This document shows positions 1 through 14,286 of a stretch of 64,000 nt of DNA, piece after piece. Source of the stretch: Porodaedalea pini (taxonomy: Eukaryota > Basidiomycota > Agaricomycetes > Hymenochaetales > Hymenochaetaceae). The position numbers and the translations under genes are program-made. The stretch covers positions 1,984,001-2,048,000 of the forward strand of contig NBAY01000003.1 in NCBI GenBank assembly GCA_002794775.1, read 5' to 3'. Position 1 is the first letter of the stretch, and the number at the start of each line of letters is the position of its first letter. A model generated the notes under the pieces. That model did no database searches. It saw only the letters and a list, made by a program, of their open reading frames with translations, and had not been told where the DNA came from.

Positions 1-1178
1 TTGATATATTTATCACTTCTCATCTGCCTTTTTCCCTTCCACTGAAGGTCATCAGTCATCTTCCGCTTATTCACGCAGACCTCGTCTCACTAAGCACCAA
101 GCATTCTCTTCCCGATGACTAACAGGACAAGAAGAAGGACGACTAAGTCCGCGATGGGCTTGACTCTTATGTATGTAACGAAATCATTCAGCAATATCCA
201 TGCCCATTTCTCAGCGACTCCCGACTATCTGGCTTCTTTTGAATGCCTCCGACACTCACGCACAGCTTTCGATTATAGACAGATGACCTGTTTGAGATCA
301 GCAATATAGCACACCATACCCATGCTGAAGAAAGCAGCGATGGTGTTCCAGTGCCACGCTTAATCCGTGCATATTGTTCCCAAGAGTCCCTTACCTTGCC
401 TAAGGGACGGAGAATTGCGTGGAGGCTTGGCTGTAATGCACAGACTCCCACAAGAAGATTTATAGCATACTATGTATAGTATGAAGCTCGCAGTCATACC
501 TGAGCAAACTCTGAACAGTGTGCAAGAAACATATATTGAAAGTACTGTGTATTTCTTACGACTATCATTATTTAGTCGGAAGGTAACAAGCATGTCAAAC
601 CCTATGATACGCATAAACATTAGTCACGAATTTCAACACAGTACCCAGATAGAATGTGAGGCTTCTGAAATCTCCAGCTAACAGGCTTCGATGAAGATCA
701 GATTCTGTGCTGCGGTACAACGATCCTGCCAGTCAGCCTCGAGCTTATCGAAAGTTAAGCAATGGGCAGTACCTATGAAGTAATTACTCTACAGGATAAG
801 ACATTACGTTACTTTTAGAGCAACTTTCAGTGATCGGAAGTTTATCATGTTGTTGTCTGCTTGTCCTCACGCCACAAATTGAAACTCCGATTTACTAGTA
901 AGTCGCGTACCACCGCGTTTGGACCCCGTGACCATTTAAATACTGAGACAGAATGAAATAATAAACTTCAAGCTTGCTTGCGCTTACTGAGCAAGTATCC
1001 CGGACATTATGCCTATGCTTCTTCAAAGGTTGAACTGAAAGACGGACGATGATTCTGATCCTCTGAAAAAATCATTCAAATCTAGTGACTCTAATCTACG
1101 ATACCTTTAGTCCTACAATAGGCTCCATTCATCAAGACCACGCCGCGTTGTCGTTTGCATGAACTGCCATCTGCTACT
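1..1178. other. Left-edge intergenic stretch, no gene recognised
   Basis: Only short overlapping open frames without family resemblance, intron structure or promoter context. It lies downstream of the minus-strand OYE-1 gene, so part may be its 3' UTR. Confidence 0.5.
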
Positions 1179-2693
<1,515 letters not shown>

Positions 2694-2747
2694 ATCGGTT
2701 TCCGCTCAACGATGGCGACTTTGGGCTTACTTCACAACCGCGCCTTC

Positions 2748-2755
2748 TTTATACC
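2748..2755 (-). promoter_or_regulatory. TATA-like box of OYE-1
   Basis: Read on the minus strand as GGTATAAAG, about 55 bp upstream of the ATG at 2693. No other element was assigned. Confidence 0.5.
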
Positions 2756-2870
2756 TTCTTCGTTGATCTCCAGTTACTATCGTGCAAAGCGGCTAAAGCC
2801 GAAAACTCAAACACGTGATTTTCCAACTCTATCTAGTCACTCAAAACACAACCTGTTTAGTCCTGAGACT

Positions 2871-2878
2871 GAGTGTAT
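2871..2878. repeat. Target-site duplication, left copy of the MITE
   Basis: GAGTGTAT, repeated exactly at 3040-3047 on the other side of the element. Confidence 0.88.
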
Positions 2879-3039
2879 TAGGGACTGCAGTGGTATCCGC
2901 AAGAGGTTTAAGCGATCCGTGGGTGTGGGAATTTCGACCGCGGATTGAGTGGTACCGCGGTTTTCCTATTCAATCCGCGGTTGAAATTCCCACTCCCACG
3001 GATCGGTTAACCCTCTTGCGGATACCACTGCAGTCCCTA
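2879..3039. mobile_element. hAT-like MITE (161 bp, foldback, 8-bp TSD)
   Basis: The whole element is a near-perfect inverted repeat. The left arm begins TAGGGACTGCAGTGGTATCC and the right end is its reverse complement. Arms of about 70 bp differ at only a few positions and surround a loop near 2953-2967. An exact 8-bp direct repeat GAGTGTAT flanks it (2871-2878 and 3040-3047). The TAGGG terminus and 8-bp duplication are the signature of hAT-superfamily elements. There is no coding capacity, so it is non-autonomous. It sits about 190 bp upstream of OYE-1. Confidence 0.9.
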
Positions 3040-3047
3040 GAGTGTAT

Positions 3048-6000
3048 ATGTAGCTACTATGCATATCTACAGAACGTGCGGGTCAATTTTTTTTTTCTGT
3101 GGACCTAAAATTTGGGCACTGAGAATTGAAAGAGAATATTAAAATTACTTTAATTTATTTTAATTTATTATCAAGATGTCCATGAAAGGCAAGTTATGTA
3201 ACAAAATGTCGATCATAACTACTAACCTAGCTGACTCAGACCTCTGCACCACCGGGGATGTAGCTGTGTGACGTACTTCTATAGCATTTGTAGCCAACAA
3301 GAAATCAAGTCCTTTCCTAGATAGAATTAAATTTGAGGAATCTGCAAGAAGAAAAGGAAAAGAAAGCTGATTTGCCTTAGTGCATCTCAGTTTTGCACCC
3401 TTCAGAAGCATTTCATTTGGCAGAGATGTTGGATGGGTCGAAGTAACCCTGACAACTCAGTCTTATTTTATTTTATTTTATTTTTCTGGGGATTTTTTTG
3501 CTTGGAAATTTTGAAAATTTTGATGGGAACTCAAAAAGTGCAGAAAATTGCATAACTTTGTTACTTGTATTACAGAAAAGAAATTCTCAGCATCTAAAAC
3601 TCAAAATTATGGGCCGTGCGGAGTTGATGTGAACTGCTGCTTTGCACTATAGTAGTACTACTAGTAGTACTTTCGGCGTCAGACTTACGGTTATTGATTT
3701 AGCCGACGTCATTTCTTCCGCTTGCTATGCATCCGCGATAGGTGTGTTGCTGAGTAATACGGATTTTAAAAAAAGCAAGGAAAAGCATGGATTTCAGGAA
3801 AGACATGGCAGTTGGCAGACAAATTTAAAGCAAGCTTCTGGTTGTCACGGTGAGGTCCAGTACTAGTGACTGAGGAAATAGGAAGACGTCACGGGACGAA
3901 CTGAAGATGCAGCGAGCGCTTACGTCTTTATACCGCCGTACTGCTGTATTTACCACCTCATCCTGCTACAAAACCTCTGACCCTCTAAGATACAGAGACA
4001 ATGGAAAGTGTGGCTCTCATCATCAATGCTCCTCTCTCGGAAGCTGAAGGCGAATTTACATGGCTCGAACCACTGGCTCTTTCCATTTCATGGGAAACTC
4101 GGAAGAGACTACACTAGTACTGACAGTATATCTCAACACTTCACTGGTCTTTACGAACGTTGAATTGGAATACCTTGAAGGAGAAGATACTCGCTAAGCG
4201 TTGAGATTGATTCTTCATTTATTGAAAACTGAATGACATCCCGCCCTTGAGGGGGGGGGGTTCTTTCTTTTTTGTCCTCATCTTTCCTGCAGCCAATAAA
4301 TTAGGAATCTAAACTCACATTCGCTAATTCTGTGGCCCATTGAGGTTTAGGTCTGGCCATACTTTCTTTTCTGCGAAAGATACAGTAATATGGAGAATAG
4401 GGTCAGCGAGAAGTGATACAAAGTACGTGCTAATCAGCAGTGTTGTTGTGGAAAATCGAGCACAGGAAGTCTCAAGCGGCGGTAACTTGGTTGAAGTGTG
4501 TACTTGCTCTGTACTACTTAATGTTCCATGCAGCAGCTGATTCACGCGGTTTAGATGTGGCGCTGTTTTCTAAGATGCATGTTTGAACCTCGGATGTTGC
4601 GAACAAGTTACATGTAAGTTTTAGCTACTCGCTCTCACATCTATGTGATTGAGGGCACAACAGCGGCCCCACCGCAACCACCTCGCAATCTCTGCCGTAT
4701 GCATGAGAACTATTTTCTTCGCCTTTTCCACGTGCGACGAGTACGCCTCACAGCGTCTCGGATCTATCGCTATCCTACTTGACAGCCGTCATAAATGCGT
4801 CATGTTCCTGGACTCCCGGTCTTCCCTATAGTGATCTAATCTACCGCTGGCTCGCATATCACGGTGGAATCGGCGTTTCTTCCGCGTCAGCGGTGATGGT
4901 GGTGGCGTTGTACCAAGTATGCCAGCTACAGCAATTCTCCTGGAGGTTTACTTGATATCACGGTCGCAATAAACGTTAAAAATGATGAGGTTGCTGTTAG
5001 GTCGGCATACAGTTACTCCATTTCGACTTTGCATTCTTCAGGTATTGGCCGCCGTCATATCGAGTACGCTTGTTTTCCCAAAGGCGCGACATAAATTCCG
5101 TTTCTTCTGCTCAACGGTTGCAATAGGATCTGAACTTGCATTTTTTTTAGATTTATTATTGAAATTCTGTACGGAGGCTGACGGCGTGCTCTTAGATTTT
5201 CTTGTGTTCATCAGCAACCAAGCAGCGCAGTTCATTAACCGCTCCGGCCAATAGTTCACGCGCAAATTTGCCCAGAAATAGTTCGTATCGAAAGGGCCTT
5301 TCTGCAGTTGAATGGTCTTCAAGTTGTACTGCGGCGACTCGACTTACAAGGTTCATTTAACGCTCGGCGACACCGACAGATTCCGTTCGACCGGATCGTG
5401 CTCGCCCAATGGTGCTCTTATGCTCGCGGCTCTCATGCGTACCTCTGCCCAGGAGCTCCAATACATATTGGAAATTGTCAAAGTAAGGTACTCAAGGTGC
5501 CTTGCATTCTACGTGTTCGCTCTGAATGTTCACGGGAAGGCGGGCATCCGGATTCCTCGGCCACGATCAGCTCGGACTTTCCACATTCAATTGCTTTCAG
5601 CTTTGACACAATTCGATTGCTATACTCCCCAGCGATCCCTCAGATGAATTTCATCTCGTGGAGATGTGGCCCTTGGATCTCATTAACGGCACAAGGAACG
5701 AAGAGAAGAGTGTAGCGCCAGTAGTAGACAAATTAAAGGGTAAGAATTGGGATCTGTACTGTGAGTATAGCTCTCGGTACCTGTGAAAACTTGCTCACAA
5801 GTACTAAGCGGACCAGAGTGGGAAATTTGCAGCAAAAGCGTGCTTTTTAGCACTTATCGTGGAATTCAACAACCTCAATGATGATATGCATCTTCCATTC
5901 GAAGTAAATCATTTTTGTGGCTTCAAGCTGCGTTACATCTCGATAATACATCTGCCGCAAATAATATTTTATGGGTATGTGTACGATTTGGTTCCCACCG

Positions 6001-8632
6001 ACGGCTTTACGGAAGCTAGATTGATCGGTAAGATTTCCGGTGGCGTATAACCTTCATCTTTTTTTTTGTCATCTCATTCATCCGTCAATTCATCCATGCT
6101 CTTATTGCAAGGGATCCCGGCAATACACGCACTAACAGCTAGATCAGGTTCCTCGGAGGCGGCGCTGAACAACTCATTGCTCGTATCTCAGATGACTTGC
6201 TCCGTCTTGTGCTCTTCAGTCGGTCACGCAACTTTGGAATTCAGTTCTTATCGATTTCAACGACGGCGTCCGTATATTGGACAGTGGCGCTCCGGTCGGT
6301 GCATCCTGGTCTCCAATCGTCCCCGGCATATGATACCCGCGCTAGTGCGCCTTGCCTTCGCGCATTTGAATGCGTGGCGTCCGCCGCGACGCGGCTAATT
6401 GCGGCCCCTATCTCTTAACGATTCAACGAGTTTGTACTAAGGTGGAAAACCATGTCGAGGTCTCGGAGTGCTGCTGCGCGCTACGTTTCGGCGAGTCTCC
6501 CCGCCACTGCTCTTGTCCTTTCATTAAGGGTTCCTCGTTCCCTGGGGTTTCCGTTATTTGTAGAGTTCGGCATCTAATATAACGGACAACACTCCCTTTT
6601 ACTCCGTGAGTCATCGGCCTTGTAGAATTAAATTAAACGTAACGGGTCCCGACCCGCAGTAGATAAGCTGGTTAGGTCTACAAATGGAGCCACACTGTCA
6701 CGAGAAATTAACATATTTGTTGAGAGCGTGCATGTCAGATCATACTGTGGCAGATGAGTGCATCATTTTCAATTTCTCGTACCTTGTTAGAATACTTCTC
6801 GCGGCCTGCGCTTACTCACGCACGCCATTCGACAGCCGCGATCCTATATGTATAGCCTGTACGAAGTCGTAATCAAGTGCAGGGAAATGAGTCACTCCGA
6901 TGTCGTTATTGTCAAAAAGGCTATCGCGCTAGCCAAAATTCTTTAGCGCTTACAGAAATTATGACTTCCATTATTTGCGAAACTGTGGTGTCTGCCCGAG
7001 GTTTCAACTGTTGTGGCATGTTTTCTCACCAGCGCCTCAAATCGGCTGCTTCCGTTCGCGGTGATAAATCTGAATCTGAGTGGTGTTGTAAGTCCATCAA
7101 GACAGGATATCATGCGCAATTGCTATAATTCCGTGCCTATACGATAATCGGTAGCGAGAATGAGACAGGTTGTGTCTCACACCACGAGCAGGCGTGATAC
7201 AGTGCGCAACTGAATCCTGTGTAGTGATGCGCGTCGATCCGAATTTGACTTTAAGGGGAGCACTTGTCTCGCTGTGCGAATGCAATTTCAAAAAGAAAAG
7301 ACAAGGAGGCGGATATTGAGAGTAAATACCCTAAATCCTAGTCGCCTCACTCGCGGAAGTTTGAGTCGAAGGATCGGGCCTTGAGTTTGAGCTTGAGCGT
7401 TGGATTTGGTTCAAGCGTGTGCGACTGAATTTGGACGCGTTCGGCTAGTTGATCTTACCACGATCGTCGCCTAGCCGCCTCGTTCACCTTTCTCTCTCAA
7501 GCAACTCTCCAATCAGCCTCATCTGCCACCGAGACAATTGCAAGACAAGGTTACGTGTGTTCGTTGCGTGTCCGACACCCTGCGTGGTACTGCTCGACGC
7601 TCGTCACTTCTGGCATTCTCACTCTCTCCTGCGGGCATTTTTCTACACGCCCAGTTTGCGCTGATCAAGCTCACGACTATCACCAATCTTCGTCCTGTCG
7701 TCGTTGCTTCCTATTTCTTGCGACGGACAGTCCGTCAAAGGCACTGGATTGCGATGATGATGGCGCTCGGGTTCCGACAACTTGTGCGAGAGCGTCCTTA
7801 GCTCAGGCTGCTGATCAAAACAATGAATCTGTCTCAACCCGAACATGTTCGCTCGCCGAAATGCGCCAAAGTCTCGTCCACGAAGGTTGTCTCTCAGCGC
7901 CAGGGCCACGCCCCAGGTATGCAGCTTTCCATCTATGGCGACTCATTCAGGCCCAGCGGCGTGGTGTCCACGCCCCCTTGCAGCGCCACCCGATCAAGTC
8001 GAGCGCTTCGATATCCCCCAGCGCAAGCTATGACTCTCTTGTTTCCTTCTTCGCAAACAGTAAGGCTGCGTTTCACTTGAGGAAATATTGCTTGCATCCG
8101 TGGTTCGGCTATTGATTACCAACGCCACTCATTTAATTTACCGATAGCCGCGTCCTGTATTCGTATGCATGGCTATGTCATGGCAAATTGCTCAAGACTC
8201 CATACTTGGTGATACCTTGTTGGTCTCACCAAGGGATCCCGTAAGCCTCTACTGTATTAGCCGGCCGATGCTACCGGACCCGGCCAGAGTCACCCCGATA
8301 TTCATAGAAACGCCGCGTGCACAGCGTTCTGGGACGGTACGTCTGCGCTAGTCTGGTCATTTGGGCTTGAAATTGGATCTAAGGCTATGAGGCTCATCTC
8401 CACATGATTGGCTTGATATTTTCGAGTCTCATCGGGCAAGATTCGTTTCAGGTACAGTCTCTTTGGGCTCGAAAACTATGATGATGCCATACATGGTTGC
8501 ATACGGATTTGCGACTCTTCCTTGGGTCGATGACAGATGAGCTCGAAACGGGCACTATCGCTTTGAAGTCCGATGACTTGGTTTGGACCCGGCCAGCCGC
8601 TTCCCGCTCGGACACCATAACCTGGTAACTGG
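3048..8632. other. Long gene-poor stretch between the MITE and the terpene synthase
   Basis: I recognise no protein family here. AT-rich and homopolymer runs are frequent (T runs near 3470-3500, a G run at about 4250). The longest plausible frames are 135 residues at 5308-5715 and 186 residues at 7555-8115. Both lack family motifs and overlap other frames of similar length. The segment 7440-8100 is CT-rich like a fungal 5' leader and could be a decayed gene, but I cannot support a model. Confidence 0.45.
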
Positions 8633-8640
8633 TATAAAAA
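8633..8640 (+). promoter_or_regulatory. TATA box of the sesquiterpene synthase
   Basis: TATAAAAA about 120-130 bp upstream of the start codon at 8761, followed by a CT-rich leader and a CACCATGG start context. Confidence 0.65.
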
Positions 8641-8760
8641 CACGCCGACCTCTCCCCCTGATCACTACGAAGCCTCCCCGCCTTCGCTTGCACCTCGACC
8701 CTAGCCCTTCTCTCTGCACACACACTTCTCTGTCTAAGGTTGACTGCTCTATTCTTCACC

Positions 8761-10088
8761 ATGGTCAAGATTCCCCCCTCTCCTTCGCTTCTTCCCCTCC
8801 CCTTAGCCGCAGCCGACGCGTCACGGTCGTCCGCTAAGTCCGCGTCTCAGGGATTCGTTCTACCCGACCTCGTTGGTGACTGCACATTCCCGCTCAGCTA
8901 CAACCCTCACGGAGACGCCGTCGCCCCAGAAGCCGACAAATGGCTCGACAAGGGCTGCCCCGAGCTCACGCCGAAGAAGCGCAAGGCACTATATGGGCTG
9001 CATGCTGGCGAACTCACCGCTTTCTGCTACACATCCTGCGATGCTCACCGTCTGCGCGTCATTAGCGACTTCATGAACTACCTGTTTCACCTCGACAATG
9101 TTTCCGATGGCATGATGACACGCGAGGCGGACGTTCTCTCTGACATCGTCATGAACGCACTGTGGTTCCCCAACGAATACAAACCTGGCAAGGGCCAGCC
9201 CGCCGAGGAAATCAGTGCCGGGAAACTGGCAAGAGAGTAAGTTTCACATATTATTATGAAGAGTGCCTCGTTACCGACATATCACGTTCTAGCTACTGGA
9301 TCCGTTGCATCGCCGACGCTGGCCCTGGTGTTCAAGCACGCTTCAAGGAGAATCTGCAGCTCTTCTTCGAAGCCGTCCACGTTCAGGCGACGCACCGTGA
9401 AGACGGCGAAACCCCTGACCTGGAGACGTACATTGACGTGCGCCGTGACGAGAGCGGGTGCAAGCCTGTCTTCGATCTAGTTGAGTACGCACTCGGCATC
9501 GATCTCCCAGACTTCGTCGTCGAGCATCCGGTGAGTTTTGCATTTCTGTGACATTTTACATCAATCACTGATTGGGTGATGTTCTTAATTGCAATTAGAT
9601 CATCAAGGCGCTGAACCAGGGCAGCAACGACTTGGTGACCTGGTCAAACGTGAGTTTTCCATTCCCCTCAACGCTTCTTATCTTTACCCATGATCGGATC
9701 AATATAGGACATCTTTTCGTACAATGTAGAACAGGCCCGCGGAGACACTCACAACATGATCATCATCTTGGAGACCCGCTACGGGATGGGGCTTCAGGAT
9801 GCGATGGACTACGTGGGCGAGATGTGCCGAATCACGATGGAGAACTTTGTCGCGAACAAGGCACGGCTGCCGTCCTTCGGATGCGCACAGCTCGACCGAG
9901 ACGTCGCCGGCTACGTACAGGGCCTGCAAGACTGGATTGTGGGTGCTCTGCATTGGAGCTTCATGAGCCAGCGATACTTCGGCGCGGAGGGCGCGGAGGT
10001 GAAGAAACATCGATATGTGAAACTTCTCCCGAAGAAGGCGAGCGCGACGCCCGCGGCAGGCGCAGAGACAACGAGTGCGAGTGCGTGA
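8761..10088 (+). CDS. Sesquiterpene synthase (class I terpene cyclase)
   Basis: Expected to ionise farnesyl diphosphate and cyclise it to a sesquiterpene; the product cannot be read from sequence. Four exons (8761-9236, 9293-9530, 9599-9649, 9708-10088) give 381 residues, the usual basidiomycete size. The first metal-binding motif is D112-N-V-S-D116, in FHLDNVSD. The NSE motif is N255-D256-I-F-S259-Y-N-V-E263 and is formed across the third intron. An SQRYF segment near the end supplies the diphosphate-sensing Arg-Tyr pair. All residues needed for catalysis appear present. I chose the ATG with the strong CACCATGG context; the frame is open slightly upstream without another ATG. No P450 lies next to it, but two intact OYE reductases are within 13 kb. 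Confidence 0.95.
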
Positions 10089-10670
10089 GCACGGACGCCC
10101 AAAAACCGGATATCTCTCCTGGGCCTTGGTTCTTCCGGCTGGCCGACGCGTACCGAATATAGCTGCTTCGACGCTTCGATTTTCACGCACGCGGAGGAGG
10201 GCTGGAGGAAGCTGTATCGTGCGGTGCTGGCGTGTTCGTTATTATTTATGGTACGCGTCCTCGGACTGACCTGACTCTGACTTGATATTATTTGTAACCT
10301 TTTTCTTGTGTACGAAACCCGGAACGTTATTTCTTGTTTATTTCTATTCTAGATCTTCTTTTGTCTGTTACTAGTACTGTAGGTATATAGTAAGCGACAA
10401 TGACTACCACATTAATATTGTGATTCGATTTTTTCCGTGGGAGGAACCTGCGGGACTTTTGTGAAGCTCACTTTTGAATTATGAATATGTAGTCGCCGCC
10501 ACAACCGCTCCTTTTTGGGACGACTGCACGAAAAGGGATCGACGGACGCGTCAAACGCATATGACGTCGACGCGCACCACTGCAGTAGCCACAGCTAACT
10601 CAATAGTCGACATGGTTCAAGACACGTCTTCTCATCATCTCCCCTTCACTCTCAACTAACACATACCAAT
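10089..10670. other. Intergenic, terpene synthase 3' flank and next promoter
   Basis: No gene is seen. It carries the likely 3' UTR of the terpene synthase and the leader of the next gene. Confidence 0.5.
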
Positions 10671-12220
10671 ATGCTGCCACGAACTCTCCCGACACTCAGA
10701 CGCGCTCCCGTCGCCTTGAAGCTGCGTTCACAGCCCGCAGCGCCGAGCCTGCACACTCTGCTACAGACGCGCTCTACGTCACTCGTGCTCCCAGCTCTCT
10801 CGCGCATCCCGTCATGCGGTCGGAACAAGCTTTTCCCGGGTGCGGGCGTGCGCTGCATCGCGTCGCAGGTTTCTAACAAGCCTGGCTCCCAAACGCCTAG
10901 CCAAGCGGCGACGAACATCAGGGAGGAGGTCAGCAACACCGCCGGCAGTGTCGCGCGTGGCATCGCTGGCGCGAACGTGAATATAGATTCGGTGAAGCCA
11001 ATGAAGCCTGAAGAGGACTCTTTCGTATGTTTATGCTTGTTTAAGATGTTTGTCCGTCGGCACTTAAAGCTGGTTGTTTGCGCAGTTCGGAATCACTAGC
11101 GCGGTCGCGAGTAGTGTGCCGAAGCCTGTCATGGTCTTTGGTTTAGCTGGTAAATATATTTTCCAGTATATTAAATATAATAGTGGGCGCTGATCCTTCA
11201 TTCAGGTGGTCTTCCGTACATTGGGACCTCGGCAACAGTCGTTTACCTTGCTCGTAACGCGGGTCTTGCCTCAGCCGGTAAGTAAAAAGTGTACCACTTG
11301 TGATTCGTATAGCAATGCTGACACTGCAATGGATAGGATACTATACTGGTATTGATCCAGGCGTTGCACTTACCATTCTCGATCAAGCCCTCACTATTCA
11401 AGTGACGTACGGAGCCGTTATGCTTTCCTTCTTGGGTGGGTTGGCTTCTCCCCTTCCATCTCAACTTCTTCGCGTATTCAATCTTCCCTGCCACCGACGC
11501 ATTTATAAAACGTTTAATTCGCTCCCCTGATCGTCATCGTTTCATGTCTAAATCTTACGCTGACCGTTTCCTTATATCACCGTTGTTTGATTATCAGGCG
11601 CCCTGCACTGGGGAATGGAGTTTGCGGGCTATGGCGGTCAGAAAGGATACCCGCGGCTTTTGCTAGGGACGGCTCCGGTGATTTGGGGTTGGTCAACGCT
11701 GGCGATTGATCCTACGTACGCGCTCATCACGCAATGGGTTGGTTTCACTGGTTTGTGGTGGGCGGATCTTAAGGCGACCAATGCTGGATGGGGTGAGTCA
11801 TGTCCAATGTTAGATATTAGGAATGTAGAGATACTGACAACTATCTGCACAGCTCCTAAGTGGTACTCGCAGTACCGTTTCTACCTCTCCATTCTCGTCG
11901 GCACCTGGTGAGTTACCTTCTGATATGACTGTAGTATTTGAAATTGGGGTGTACTGATATGAGGGATCAGCCTTATTGGTACGCTTGCGGGGATGTCGTA
12001 TTTCGGACCCGTCGCTGGCCACGGATTTGATATGCACGAACTGAACGACCTGCGGTCGCAGCGCAAGAAGCATGTCATGGAGGGCTCGGGGAATGTCGGC
12101 GGGGAGATAGAGGCGCTGCCGAACAGTGCGGCCGACAGTTATGTTTCGCTGAGGAAAAAGCCCGAGGAGAAGGAGGGCAACGGCAAGGAGGAGAACAAGG
12201 ACAAGAAGAGCGAAGAGTAA
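10671..12220 (+). CDS. Mitochondrial inner-membrane DUF3429 protein (TMEM69-like)
   Basis: Seven exons (10671-11024, 11086-11149, 11206-11277, 11337-11435, 11598-11792, 11853-11907, 11971-12220) give 362 residues. The N-terminus (MLPRTLPTLRRAPVALKLRS) is Arg-rich and acid-free, a classic matrix-targeting sequence. The core has several hydrophobic segments with the DUF3429 hallmarks GLPYIGT, YGAVMLSFLGALHWGMEF, and a WYSQYRFYLS stretch. The tail is a highly charged Lys/Glu sequence ending KKSEE. DUF3429 proteins are inner-membrane proteins of unclear molecular function. Membership is well supported; no reaction should be inferred. Confidence 0.9.
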
Positions 12221-13479
12221 AAACGGAGTGGGTGCGAGCAGAGTGAAGCCGAAACAACTAAGGCGTGAACAAAATTCATTGTAACCGTGCATTGTATACT
12301 ATATATGCAGCACATATAATATTTCCACAAACCATGTTTTGCGGGCGGTGAACTATAATATGTATTTAATTCAGGTTTTCAAATGTATACGTCTACTTCC
12401 TATTTCTCTGAGCTTGTGCAACTAGACCATGACTGCTACGGTGGTCCAGACTTGATCAGAAGTACAATATCTAAGATCAACACGGAGGCTAAATCCGAAT
12501 GATGTGCGAACGTGTAGCCGAGAACTTGAACGTTATTCAGGCGTGAACACAGCACTAGTGCAGACCGTATTCTAGAGTACACTCTTCACAACATAGGCTT
12601 GACAGTATTGACTTTATGGCAGGCCGAGTTGTGCTTTTGGCGGGCTGTGTGGCCCAGGCTGTCGCTGCGTTGCAGGCAGAACCGGCCGCCGGTGTGGGAT
12701 GTGGCAAGGGTAGGAGCCGCATATGGAAGGGACAATCATGATCGACCATAACAACAGCGGCCATGCACTCACGGCACTCGACAACGACCACACCTCTTCT
12801 CAATCTCAAGCTTCTTGAGCGAGAGAGCGGGCTCTCTGCTTTTTATTCCTCTTCTTTCTCTTCTCTCTAGCTTTCTTTCTCCAGCTTCTCTTCGTTGACG
12901 CTCTTTGACAAGGACTGCTGGCCGGTCTGCCGACTCCATCGTTTCTCAGGACTTGGAGGCAGGATCACCATCAACATCACCGGCTGCTGACACCGTTGAC
13001 GCTGGTTACCGTTCCCTGGCTCAGTCTCTACGCGGTCGCTTCACGCGACGGACGGGCTCTCTATTCCCAACAGTCAGCTCTCTCCTTCTCTCTCCTTCAT
13101 TCCTCTCTCCCCTTCGTTCGACCAGCGGGCCTGACCTTTCTTTCCCAACTTTCATTCTTTATTCCCCTTCGACTTTCGTTCGTCAGCGCAGGCCTTCGAC
13201 GTTGACCGTCGTCGCTATTCTTTGATTCGGATTAATAGGCTCCTGGTGAAGCGAGCCCCGCTCTACGTCTACCCGACCACCCACTCGTTACCAACGACCG
13301 TATCACCTCTTCGCGCCGCGCTGCACCTCACCTGATTCGATCGTTTGACTTGAGTTGGAGAAGGCAATACGCATTTGTTGATCAGAGGTAAGTATAGTGT
13401 TTAAGGTCTGTTTATGGAGAGGGAAGCTGACACGAATGGGGACATGTGGGTTACAGATTGAATTGATAATTCTACCAAA
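12221..13479. other. Intergenic and 5' leader of the tetraspanin gene
   Basis: No independent gene is supported. From about 12830 the sequence becomes CT-rich (TTCTCTCT tracts), typical of a fungal 5' UTR. A GAG|GTAAGT donor at 13387-13388 and an ACAG acceptor near 13456 suggest an intron in the leader just before the tetraspanin ATG. A 106-codon frame at 12905-13225 lies in this leader and looks non-coding. Confidence 0.5.
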
Positions 13480-14286
13480 ATGCCGTCGAAGAAACTCATG
13501 GGATGCTGGGCGTTTGTGGACTTCTGCCTGCTCACTGCGGGAATCCTCACACTCGTTGTGTCGATTGTGTGGCGCGAACCAGATCTCCTGCGCAACTTCA
13601 TCATCTCGAGCAGCGACCTGACAGGTGTGCCACTCGTCTTCATTTATCTTCATTAATCCTAGTGCTCATGGCCATCTGAAAAATCTCTTAGCCGGCCTCG
13701 TCCTCGGCATCGCGTTCCTCGTTACCTGGGCCTTCTCTATCGGCGCTATCATCCAGCCGAACCACGTCACCAAGGGCCTCAAGATCCTCAGTTGGCTGCT
13801 CATCCTCGACGCAATAGGCGTCCTCGTCGTCGGGACCTTCATCTGGTTCTACACGCTGACGGAACGCGCGGACTACCATCAGGTCTTCTCCTTGCAGAGC
13901 GACGCGATCAAGATCGAGATCCAGGACCTGCTGAAGTGCTGCGGGTACTTCAACTCGACGGACCTTGCGGTCGTCGGCGGTAGCTTCTGTGCGAACCAGA
14001 CGTTCATCGAGACGACGAACAATGCGACGGGCAATTTTTGTGTGACGCCCATCACGGCGCGTGCAGACTACACGCTGAACAACATCTTCACGTCGGTGTA
14101 TGGGTATATGGCAATTGTCATTCTTCTCTTCCTCGCCTCAGTCTGCGTGATCAACAAGGTACGTTTTCTGTGATTTATAGCGCTGAGGAACGTTCCCTAA
14201 GCATGCCTCTTGTTGATACACAGAGAAAGGAGGAAGAACGCTTCAGGAAGATAGATGAGAAGCGTGGTGGCCGTGGATTCGTTTAA
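13480..14286 (+). CDS. Fungal tetraspanin
   Basis: Three exons (13480-13624, 13692-14158, 14224-14286) give 224 residues. Four hydrophobic segments are visible: TM1 about residues 9-30, TM2 about 49-70, TM3 about 80-104, TM4 near 190-210. Between TM3 and TM4 is a large extracellular loop with the tetraspanin CCG motif (LLKCCGYFN) and two further Cys, enough for two disulphides. NST and NQT sequons fit an external loop. The cytoplasmic tail is short and basic. Tetraspanins organise membrane microdomains; in pathogenic fungi Pls1-type members act in penetration. I cannot place this one in a subfamily. Confidence 0.88.

Noticed and set aside
5308..5715. 135-codon frame in the gene desert
   Set aside because: No motif, no intron context, and other frames of the same stretch are equally open, so it is not reported as a gene.
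7555..8115. 186-codon frame before the terpene synthase
   Set aside because: Composition is that of a leader or repeat, other frames overlap it, and no family is visible.
12905..13225. 106-codon frame upstream of the tetraspanin
   Set aside because: Ser/Arg/Leu-rich sequence encoded by CT-rich leader DNA; best explained as 5' UTR.
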